The translations under genes were made by a program, and so were the position numbers. 64,000 nucleotides of DNA from positions 1 to 64,000 of the forward strand of contig CANTFK010000283.1 in the NCBI GenBank assembly GCA_947646735.1, read 5' to 3'. Below the pieces are notes generated by a model that worked only from the letters and a program-made list of their open reading frames with translations, ran no database searches and was not told the DNA's origin. Below, in pieces: positions 1 to 8,605 of the stretch (its first letter is position 1; each line of letters opens with the position of its first letter). Origin of the DNA: Peronospora farinosa (taxonomy: Eukaryota > Oomycota > Peronosporomycetes > Peronosporales > Peronosporaceae).

Positions 1-1560
1 ACACAGAAAGTCGGGCCCGAATGTGTGGCTAGATACTTTCGCGGACATGGCCAGTCTGCGGCCATGTCCGCGAGAGTATCCAGTAAAAAAATTTATCAAT
101 AGCGATGACTTGATCACGCGGTAACGGGCCACTGCCGTGTCACGTAATATTTCGATCCTGGCACGATATCTATCTCGTGCTGCACACCACGATCCGCCGG
201 AAGCTCAGCAGGAATTTTCTCCGGGAAAATATCGGCGTACTCACGGGCGATATTGTTTACAGGGTTGCCCGAAGCACGAAGAGAATTCCAAGGAATGTGC
301 CTCGAAGCGTTCTTCGCGTGCTGATTTAGGCTCGGCGCTCTTCGGGCGAGCCTCCAGAACCTCTTCACTGGCTGATTCGGTGGCTGAAACGATGCACACT
401 TGCTCGATGTCGCCGGCCTTGAGGTCGTGAAGGATCTTTCCATGCAAGGTCTGGCAGAGATGTAATCTCTGCAGAAGTGCACGGTGGGCTTGCTACCTCA
501 ATGTATCGGCCACAATGTGGAGATCCCTCCACATATTTAAGCGCGCATACGAATTCCGTCACTACGGAATCATCTGCATCAGCTTTTTGACGTGAATTTC
601 ATCGTCTCGGCGATCGTCGTGCTCCTTTCTTGAGTTTTCTCTTTGTCTTGAGACCCCGATCGATACTAGCACGTCACTATCACAGGAGGATGATGTGCCT
701 TCCTCTAGACGTGGAAGCTCTGTCCCCACCACGTCGGTCTCATGCGGATCCATAGTCCGTCCATTCTCGTCAATCAAAAGCGGGAGCTTGTCATCGACCG
801 CCTCACTTGGTTGCGATAGCCCCTGCTCGACCGCCTCGATATTGATCGGGAACCTCTGCCCGTCCTATGTGCTAGTATGCGGGAGCCCCTGCTCGACCGC
901 CTCGTGTAGAATTGCGAACTCCTGTCCAATCGATGTCTGAGCAGGCGGGGGCCCCTGGTCGACCGTTTCGTTGTGAATCGGGAACCCCGGTTCGATGGAT
1001 GTAACTGTATGCGGGACTCGCTGTTCGACCGCCTCATTCTGTAGCTCCATCAGTGTAACGGAACATACTTCGCACAGAGGTTCATCACTCTCTATTTGCT
1101 GGATATTATTCGTAGCGAGTTCGTTTACGTCCCTGACGTAAAGCCAATCGAATGAAGCGACCAACAAATGAATAAACACTTCATTGACGTCATATCCGCT
1201 TCGTCGTTTGACGGATTGAGATAGACAATCTATCTTCGGCTGATATCGTGACAAGCCACGGTATCCCAAGGATGCAATCAAATGCATAATTCATCTCGTA
1301 CACCAATAATTTATCATTACTCTGGAAACCATCTAAGGTGTACGTTAAAACCACTGTATTACGCGGAACAAGTTTTTTGGTTATCCATCAGCAAGTTGGA
1401 CAACGATGTCACCTGTACCTTCTCGAACCGTGACAGTCGAAGGGAGAAGGGACAAACAGGATGCACAAAAAAGTTGTTGGGTGCACCCAATCCAACACCG
1501 CTCGAAGTGTTCGCTTCAAGCCAGCAACGATGAGACTGATAATAATCAGTCTCAAGTCAT
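1..1560 (-). pseudogene. Gypsy pol remnant: protease tail, repeat linker, RT start
   Basis: On the minus strand, 1225-1257 encodes a stretch ending LSRYQPKID, which matches the end of Gypsy aspartic proteases (LGxPWLxRYxPxIDW). The upstream part of the protease is recognisable only across frameshifts (about 1300-1560). From 1035 down to about 790 lies a linker of imperfect repeats built on EAVEQGLP. From about 250 to 115 comes the conserved lead into RT (ADRGVQHEIDIVPGS, then RQWPV). After that the frame shifts and continues recognisably as VIDKFF-like and GHVRES-like sequence through the inverted repeat at 32-80. No continuous reading frame survives, so this is a dead remnant. Confidence 0.75.
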
Positions 1561-1712
1561 TGCGCATTGAAGTGAGTATGAATTAAATTAGGTCAAGGAG
1601 CTCGAGGTGACACCTGAGTACTCATCGCTCCATTACTGCAAGTAGGGCGCCTCACGCCAACTCGAACCACTCGTTTTTCCGGCGGGACCACCGACGACAA
1701 AGCATTTCCTCG

Positions 1713-2692
1713 TTAGACAGCTGTGTTCATAGTCGCCGGCGCTGGTGCTCGACAGACAGCCGCACGATGGCCTGGCTTGCCACAACGATAACACTTCATC
1801 GTGTTATAAGTACGAATGTCGTGGCCTAATGATTTGTCGCGACCGCGAGAGATATCGATTACGTCGAGTATTATTGGCTCTGTGCCATACGTCCGGGGAC
1901 GTCGTGACGCTGCGTGCAAGTACGACGACGCGACAGCGTGGTCTTCACGGAGCGCGAGGGCAAATGCCTCCTCAAGAGACTTGAGTTCAGTAAGTGTGAG
2001 AAAGTAACGCGTCATGCCCTTCTTCATACTAAAAAAGATATGGAATTGTGAGGCCATGTCAATTGGCTGCGTGGTAATGCACGAAGCAAGATGACGTGTC
2101 TTCTGCACGTAGTCACGCATCGACAGCTTGCCCTGTCGGAGTGAGAAGAAATCTGCACGCAAGCGAGATTCATCTTGAGGAGGCTCGAAAGCCAGTCGTA
2201 AGTCACGCTGGATATCGTCCAGCGTAGAAAACGCCGACTCATCTACGACGAGCTTTCCGAGGGCCCATTCCTTGGCTTTGCCGGCAAGACGAGACAACAG
2301 GAAATTGACCTTGGCCGTCGGAGCGTCAATTAATCTTGACGCTATTGCAATATCCACCTTGCGAAACCAGCGATTAAGGGGGAGACGATCCGGACCATCA
2401 CCGGAGTACGTTGACGTCTCTTGATAGCGTCATGGTGCGAAGTGCGCGAGGGAGTCAATACTCGCCGATTCGCTTCGGCGAGCTCGCGCACCATAAAGTC
2501 TTGGATGGCGGCACGTTGATCATCAGGCGTCGCTGTGCTCAGCAGCGACGTCACAATAGTTTCACCAGACACCGCCGCGAGGCGATGTAGTGCCTGCCAC
2601 TCCACCGAGGTGAGATGTGGCAAATCAGAATGCTCCAGCGAGACCGCTGGAGCCACCGAAGACTCGCCCATGTTCATCTCGAATCTGGTCAT
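1713..2692 (-). pseudogene. Gypsy gag, frameshifted, with CCHC zinc knuckle
   Basis: Structural capsid/nucleocapsid protein of the retroelement. Two minus-strand frames (2692-2342, then 2357-1713) together cover a full gag. The first starts at an ATG at 2692 and has the helical N-terminus also seen in the plus-strand Gypsy copies. The second contains the capsid-like segment ([13 protein letters not shown]) and a C-terminal zinc knuckle [14 protein letters not shown] at 1752-1793 with exact C-x2-C-x4-H-x4-C spacing. The join needs a frameshift near 2400. Family assignment is secure; function is lost in this copy. Confidence 0.8.
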
Positions 2693-2718
2693 TGGAAGGA
2701 CTACGAAATGCTACCAGG

Positions 2719-4070
2719 TGTAACGGGCTAAGGACCCGTTACCGTCTTACACTAAAAGGGCGTTGAGGAAGCGCTCTTAATTAACTCGTAAATATAACTC
2801 TGTTTTAGTTTTGTTTTAGTTTTCATTCGCAGTAAGTGCGAATATGTTCCCTAGCTCATGGGAACCACTCAAATATGGAAGTCAATTTATTATTGGCTAA
2901 TTATTGGGTCTGGCACCCCAATAATAAATCAATAATAAAATGACGCGCAGTATCCGCTAATCGGATACTGCCCTATGCCTACTTATGTAATTATGTATTA
3001 TTCCTTTAGCTACTTATGTAATAGGTTGCCCCATTACAGGTCATGGTTCTCTTTCTAAACTTATTGCGATTAGCGATAAGTTTCTGGAGCCAGGCATAAC
3101 GTCCAACGTTATTAACGCGAATAATGAACGTGTTTCAAGCCTGAAGGAATGCGTCAACGTCACGCTTACAGTGTGCGCTGAATCATCAATGCATTAGAAA
3201 CGCATCGATGCAAATGTCATTTTCAGTGCGAAAATAGTTTGCACTGGCGTCAGGCCGTGAAGCTGTGAAGCTGTGACGTAATAAAAGATAATTATATACC
3301 GTTCACTGGTCATACCAGACCAGCGGTCCGGTAGTTGCTGAGATAGCATCCACGGTTTCCGTTTAGGAGTAGGACACAAAGCATTACAGACTCGAGTCTC
3401 CTACGTGATGTCAATAGAAGTACCGACATCACTTGCAACATATTGCATTCTCATTCACGGTACTATGGGCGAAATGATCTGCATAGCAAGTCGAGCTAGT
3501 TTATTACGGTGGATCAAAATCACAGCGTCATCTGCTATCGTAGGGATCGACATGCTGCCTATGGTGACCGCTGATAACGTGATCTTCTCTCCTATGTGAA
3601 CACTCGACCAGCCGAGTCTGGATTTACTCGGCTAGAATGGCGAGTCGTCTGATTCATGAGGCACAACAAATATTTCCTGCACATGAAATCACTCAATGTG
3701 CCACTGTCTCTAAAAGTAGGGACAGAAGTAGCGGCAGCTCCCCGAAGTGAGCCCGAAGGTAGAGAAGAACGCTTCAAAAAGAATGCATCATCCTTCTCAT
3801 AGAGTATATAATTTTAAGCTCTGAATCAACATCTTCACGAGGCATTGAGCCACGTGAACCTGCTACAGACGTTGCAGGCTGATGTTGTCTTGCAGCAGAC
3901 ACATTATAAATTTGCTGGTTGAGGCTGTAAAGCCTCAACAGTGACGTGCAGCGCCTTCGTCATGTTAGGAGGTTTGTTGGAATAATAAACAAGGTCATCC
4001 CTTCCCATAGTCACTAATGGTTACTGTTGGTTGAATGGAGGGGGTGATGTAACGGGGTGATTTTGTTACA
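2719..4070 (-). repeat. Probable 5' LTR of the decayed Gypsy element
   Basis: The left boundary is supported. Read on the minus strand, the sequence ends ...CCCGTTACA, then two bases, then TGGTAGCAT, the same LTR-end, spacer and primer-site arrangement as the other Gypsy elements here. The right boundary is uncertain: 4048-4070 reads TGTAACGGGG...GTTACA, the kind of palindromic edge seen at the start of the plus-strand Gypsy LTRs, but copies of it recur at 4118 and 4183. The interior has no gene but several short hairpins, such as TAACGGG/CCCGTTA at 2720-2740. The partner LTR is outside the window. Confidence 0.5.
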
Positions 4071-4250
4071 AATATTGACGCTTATATGAAGTGCTTATAA
4101 GAATATTTTGTTACTATTGTTACGGGGTAAGTTTGTTACATAATATTGACGCTTATATGAAGTGCATATAAGAATGTTATTATTGTTACGGGGTGAGTCT
4201 GTTACATAATATTGACACTTGTATGTAGTGTTAATAATAATATTTTATAA
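4048..4250. repeat. Three imperfect tandem units of 65-70 bp
   Basis: Units begin at 4048, about 4118 and about 4183. Each contains a TGT(T)ACGGGGTRA core, a GTTACA, then ATATTGACGCTTATATGAAG and a run of AT. The units resemble a Gypsy LTR terminus repeated in tandem. No coding capacity. Confidence 0.75.
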
Positions 4251-5553
4251 ACTAATAATGTTTGACAATATTACCTTTTCCAAAAATATTGTCCCTGCAT
4301 CTCCTTGAAGTTTGAGATGCCCTCTAATTGGTTGATATAGGCCATCATATCAATTAACGCGCTGACCGACGATGAATGCGCGCAATGAGTGGGAGGCAAG
4401 CTGTCGACATACATATTGTAGTCTTACATAGTTACCACAAGTTAAAACAGAAGAGTTTTATTCGATAATTTAACTATATAATATACAGTTCTCTTTTCAT
4501 TGCAACTCAGTGTGTCACTTTGTCGTATAGCTTCTTCTGGCTCCGTCCGTGTATGTGAGGCTTCGAGGCATCTGCTTACACTGTCATCAGTATAGGTAGA
4601 CTATAATGAAATCAGTATAGTCGGAGGGTGTCCTGTTGGCAATCACCTTTACTCAGGGCCTCGTCGCGTCGATATGTTCCAGCAATCCTTTTTGAAAAGC
4701 TTCATCTGCGCAGTAAACTCCCATGCAAAGGAGTTGTATTCATATAAGACATCGTTTGTCTCGGCCGTAGTTGGGTTTATACCCTAATGAGTATTTACAT
4801 ACAGAGGGGCAACTGTGAACGAAGATGTTAATTAAACAGTATATTAGGCCTTATAAAATCCCTACATATGTTTCTAGCCAATCGAGTCATGCTTGGAAGA
4901 AGCAATCCGAACCTACCTTTTAGGCTTTTTTTTTTTGAGTAGGCTGCCTAAACAGGTTCATAATGTATAAATCTGATTCATGATTCATGAATTATATTAA
5001 TTATTAACTAGAGCCTTTCGTACACCACAATTTACTTCCATCAAAAACAAATGATGTATCCAGGACTAGCTAACAACCATCTAACAGGATGATACTACCT
5101 GAAGGAAGCCCTATTTCCTGTAAAAAATCAGGCACTTCAACATCTCAGTTGGACGAACGGAACAATGGCGAGCTCCTCTCCCACCTCACGACTTACTTTT
5201 CCGTCGAAAAATTTCCTTAAAAGGGCACTGATGGCAGAAATGGCCAAAATGCTCATGGCATCATTGTGTGATTGATATCAAGAGCAAGTTTGTCTATCTT
5301 AATTAGTTGTATTTTAAAATTCAATATTCAGTTGACGAATCTCTATATTTAATTTGTGAATAATGAATCTTAATTATGAATCAGCTCTAGAAAACAAATC
5401 TGAATCATGAATCAGGCGATGATTGATGAAAAAAACCATTTGAATAGGAGGTCTATTTCACAGCCCCCAGCATCTGCCAGTGGTGGGTCCACTCTAAATA
5501 GTGTTGGTAACATAAGCCACGCCGCTTGAGTTTTTCGTCTTCAACAAGCCGGC
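4251..5553. other. Non-coding upstream flank of the PME pseudogene
   Basis: No convincing gene. From about 4786 the sequence is related to 8378-8605 (shared landmarks: the CAGAGGGG segment, AGTATATTAG, ATTCATGCTT, TAGGCTTTTT, and later CACTCTAAAYAGTGTT), so both are copies of a PME upstream flank. 4251-4785 shows nothing recognisable. Confidence 0.5.
4973..5415. mobile_element. MITE-like element with 15-bp terminal inverted repeats
   Basis: CTGATTCATGATTCA at 4973-4987 is exactly inverted at 5401-5415. A second, inner inverted pair (CTAGAGC near 5010, GCTCTAG near 5385) lies inside. The element is AT-rich, about 443 bp and has no ORF. The paralogous flank at 8378-8605 passes directly from its TAGGCTTTTT landmark to the downstream landmark without this block, which supports an insertion. 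No clear target-site duplication was found. Confidence 0.5.
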
Positions 5554-5763
5554 CTAGTCTGGGACATTCTTTCTGACAAGTAGCCTTTCCACAAAGCTCT
5601 CATCCGATGATGAATATATCCAGTTTGTGTCCAACTAAAACGTTAACAACTTAACAACTCTCCTTTGGAAGCGGACGTGCTTGAATGATCTAAGTTAGAT
5701 CGCCAGCTCCTTTGTGTTTTACTTCGCATTTATGGAAATCACTTCCACGCGCACATTAAAACA
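5554..5763 (+). promoter_or_regulatory. Duplicated PME promoter, copy 1
   Basis: This segment is repeated at 5819-6028 and again, more diverged, at about 29500-29682 ahead of the intact PME gene. It contains an initiator-like TCACTTCC at 5739-5746, about 20 bp before an ATG, at the same place in all three copies. TCAYTYY-type initiators are the known core promoter of oomycete genes; function here is inferred. Confidence 0.5.
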
Positions 5764-5952
5764 ATGCGCGTCTTCGCTTTTTCAGTCATACTTCTTGCCA
5801 CCGGCCTCTGCTTGATATCTGGGACATTCTTTTTCGACCAAGTAGCCTTTCTACAGTGCTCTCATCCCATGTATATACATCCAGTTTGTGTTCAAAACAA
5901 CGGTAAAAAATATAGAAAATTTTCCTCTGGGGAAACAGACGTGCTTGAATAA
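5764..5952 (+). CDS. Chimeric 62-codon ORF: PME signal peptide fused to promoter DNA
   Basis: The first 17 or so codons (MRVFAFSVILLATGLCL) are a copy of the PME signal peptide, with a hydrophobic core and a small-residue exit. The rest is a read-through of the second copy of the PME promoter (about 5819 on), so the frame seems to have been created by a tandem duplication of promoter plus gene start. The result is a short secreted-type peptide with two cysteines. There is no evidence that it is expressed. It keeps its own initiator-like site upstream. Confidence 0.3.
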   Translation: MRVFAFSVILLATGLCLISGTFFFDQVAFLQCSHPMYIHPVCVQNNGKKYRKFSSGETDVLE

Positions 5953-6028
5953 TCTAAGCTCGATAGCAGCTCACTTTGGTGTTTTACTTCGCGTCAATCA
6001 AGTCACTTCCACGCTGCCACACTAACCA
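5819..6028 (+). promoter_or_regulatory. Duplicated PME promoter, copy 2
   Basis: Second copy of the 5554-5763 promoter segment, directly upstream of the PME pseudogene start at 6029. The initiator-like TCACTTCC is at 6003-6010. It starts with the same GGGACATTCTTT landmark as copy 1. Confidence 0.5.
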
Positions 6029-7037
6029 ATGCGGATCCCCGCTCTTCCAGTCATACTTCTTGCCAGCATCGTGCTGGGCGCCGATGCCGTGCATGCACCA
6101 AGCCTCCAGCCGGAGCTATCATTAGGGATCAATCCGGCGACCATAGCGATTACCTTACACAATTAAGGACGCCGTGGGCAAATTGGATGTGGACACAAAG
6201 AAGAAGCAAACTATCTTCATCTACGCGGGCACGTACTCAGAACAAGTCGTCATCTCGAAGTTGAAGAGCAAACTGGTGCTGCAAGGATACACATGCGATA
6301 AGATGTCGTACGATAAGAATGAAGTCACGATCACCCACAAAATGTCGCAGCAGGATGTTCCTCCTCACCCTCATGGGAGTTCCAACGATCTTGCCAGTAC
6401 GCTGAGTATCGGCACCGACAACGTGCAGGTGTACAACCTCAATTTCGTTAATACGGCCCAAAAAATGGCCAGGCTTCGGCCCTGAGCGTCGCATGCAAGG
6501 AAATGCGCTTTCTACGCCTGCAGCATCACCGGGCACCAGGATACCTTGTTCGCCAACAGGGGGTTATCAATTCTATGGGTCGATCGCACGTGGTGGGTAC
6601 GGTCGACTTCATCTTCGGCAATGCTCGAGCTTGGTTTGAATCGTGCGACATTGAGTCTGTCGGTCCCGGATATATCACTGCCAACGGCCGAGGCTCCAAA
6701 GACGACGATTCTTTCTTTGTATTGAAACAAGGCGCGTGTGTCTAGCTCATTACCCGGAAAAGGTCTACCCTCGGTCGTCCTTGGGGAAAGTATGCACGCG
6801 CGTGGTATTCCAACAGTGCGATCTTGGCGAAAGCATCAACCCCGGCAGGCTGGATTCCCATGTACGAGGACATGGGCACGTCCAAAGTATTCCTCAAAGA
6901 ATACAAAACACTGGTCATAGTTCAGCCATCAATAAACGAGTGTCCTTCAGCAAACAGTCGAGCGGTCCTATCGCTATCAGCACTATATCTTGGTGAGGGA
7001 CCTTTCAAACGTTTGTCACAACAAGGATTATTTGTAG
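6029..7037 (+). pseudogene. Pectin methylesterase pseudogene
   Basis: A close paralogue of the intact PME at 29683-30678, alignable from its ATG (MRIPALPVILLAS) to the matching stop. Carbohydrate esterase family 8 motifs remain visible in scattered frames: the GHQDTL-type active-site motif near 6525 and GTVDFIFGNA near 6600. The gene is dead. There is a 2-bp insertion near 6085, a 1-bp insertion near 6150, loss of about 12 bp plus a 1-bp insertion near 6450, and several further 1-bp gains at short homopolymers (near 6500, 6560, 6725, 6757 and 6767). Past about 6905 it also diverges in sequence. Only codons between 6174 and about 6450 read continuously (103 codons). Confidence 0.9.
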
Positions 7038-7262
7038 AATGCCTCTTAAGTACAAAAGTGTCTAGCCGCATCTCTTACAAATAACAAAACAAATTGTTCT
7101 CAAGCTGTTAGGTTTCGTTTGCTTAAGCACTACGACCCCAACTCTAAAATAGTTATTCCTCGCTGGCATGGCTCAGAATTCGGAGGTTCGTCGGTACTAC
7201 CGCGTGCTCGCATTTGACGCACGTTTGATCCGCTGCGCTAAATTGTACTTATCCGTTCCATT
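7038..7262 (+). repeat. PME 3' flank, duplicated at 30679-30902
   Basis: Non-coding sequence after the pseudogene stop is nearly identical to that after the intact PME (shared landmarks AATGCCTCTTAAGTAC at the start and GATCCGCTGCGCTAAATTG near the end). Similarity stops abruptly at about 7262/30902, marking the edge of the duplicated unit. Confidence 0.85.
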
Positions 7263-8377
7263 GGCGACTTCCGAATAAGTGTCTCAGTTTGATGCCAATC
7301 GCAACCGGATCTGCACAGATTTGGGGTGGCGTAACCTCACAATTTGCTCACGGATTTGGTCCTCGATGGACCAAAACAACTCCCAATGTCTCCGATGCAG
7401 CAGCAAAAAAATGTGCCGAAGATATCCCGCTTGTTAGACAGAGTCATTTCCGCGCTTGAACTAAAACTGAGTCAATGCCTTAATTAGATTATCTTATTTT
7501 GAAGCGTTCTATGCTGGAGTCGGATGCCGTTGCCGGACGAACCTGCCTCGATCCTGCAGAAGAAAGGGATAATCAAAGCCAGCTAAAAATTAAGCTTTGC
7601 ATAGGCTTCCCAGAGGTGCATTTATGTTTTTGGCATTTGCACATCGTCTTGAATTCACCGATACTTATTTAAAGCGCGCTGGTTTGTAATGTCGCTCACA
7701 TCTATAACTTGCTGTGCATTGCATCGAGGCAAATAGATTGGATGATATTCAAAACAGCACCTTTAGGATTGCCGAATCCTAGTGCCACAACTAATTGCCA
7801 CCTGGTCGAAACAATAATTTACTTTTCCAATATTCTGAAGTCATCCCGATTCTTACACACACGCCTTATACCCAGGAGCACAAGGATTTGGGCAACTTTC
7901 AGAATCCTGGGTAGTGAATGACAAGGGAACTGTGCTATTGACAAAATCACCCTCTGCTGCAAGCCTGTTTGCTCGTTGACGTACACATTTAGCGAGTTTC
8001 ACCTCTGTAGTGTAGTATCCGGATCCCAAGTTCTATTCTGAACACTTGCCACACGTAACCTAAACTGGAACATAAGACAAGAGCCATACTGATGGCAAGT
8101 CCATAAGATGCCGAAGGTAGTCTAGTCTGATCAGTTTCAGTTGTGTCGTGCGATATCGAGCAAGAATTGTGGCATGACTGAAAGGGAACTTGACCTTGAC
8201 ACATGACATATGGTTGCATCGTAATCACGACGCCTAGTACCTCTTCGGCATCAAAAGACGTTTTTGATGTTGCAACGTGCGACGCCATAGTGCCACAATT
8301 TTGAATAAAGTCCTGTGCACTTGTTTAGCTTACTTAAATATTCCTTTTTGCAAAACCTAACCAAGACGAGTTTTTTG
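7263..8377. other. Intergenic, no recognised gene
   Basis: I recognise no coding or repeat family here. The only frame of note is at 7989-8288 on the minus strand, listed separately. Confidence 0.4.
7989..8288 (-). CDS. Hypothetical 99-codon ORF with one hydrophobic segment
   Basis: An ATG-initiated minus-strand frame with no family I recognise. The N-terminal two thirds are polar and contain several cysteines; a hydrophobic stretch (GLAISMALVLCSSLGYVW) lies near residues 63-80 and could span a membrane. There is no clear promoter or neighbouring partner. It could equally be a chance frame or the end of a decayed gene. Confidence 0.2.
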   Translation of the reverse strand: MASHVATSKTSFDAEEVLGVVITMQPYVMCQGQVPFQSCHNSCSISHDTTETDQTRLPSASYGLAISMALVLCSSLGYVWQVFRIELGIRILHYRGETR

Positions 8378-8605
8378 TTTATTCGCTTACAGAGGGGTAA
8401 GTTTGAACGAGGAAGTAAATGGAAAAGTATATTAGCTCTTATAAAAACCCATACAAATATTTCAAGCCAACCAATTCATGCTTAGAACACAAAAGTTCAT
8501 CTGTAGGCTTTTTATTTATGAGCCCTTAACATGTGCCAGTTGTGTCGTTCACTCTAAACAGTGTTAGTCACATCAGCACTCCGCTTAAGCATCCGCTGAC
8601 TCTAT
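8378..8605. repeat. Partial copy of the PME upstream flank
   Basis: Related to 4786-5543 but without the 4973-5415 insertion. It stops at CACTCCGCTTAAG, where the PME flank would continue into its promoter; here the LINE remnant begins instead. This suggests a third PME unit once started here. Confidence 0.5.

Larger units (their letters stand above)
1..2698 (-). mobile_element. Decayed Ty3/Gypsy element, 5' part (gag to start of RT)
   Basis: Read on the minus strand this holds, in order, a primer-binding-like site next to an LTR edge (2700-2719), gag, the end of an aspartic protease, a repetitive linker and the entry into reverse transcriptase; the rest of pol lies outside the window to the left. 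All parts are broken by frameshifts and stops. It differs in sequence from the two plus-strand Gypsy copies later in the window but has the same domain order, so it is another family of the same lineage. Confidence 0.85.

Noticed and set aside
5840..5952. Kazal-type protease inhibitor in the 62-codon ORF (HPVCVQNNGKKY resembles the PVCGSDGKTY motif)
   Set aside because: The sequence is a copy of promoter DNA whose paralogues at 5560-5700 and 29510-29640 are not coding, only two cysteines are present, and the spacing is off by one. The resemblance is most likely chance.
6237..6730. Minus-strand ORFs across the PME pseudogene and PME gene (6237-6536, 6512-6730, 30031-30246)
   Set aside because: Shadows of the conserved sense coding sequence; no independent support.
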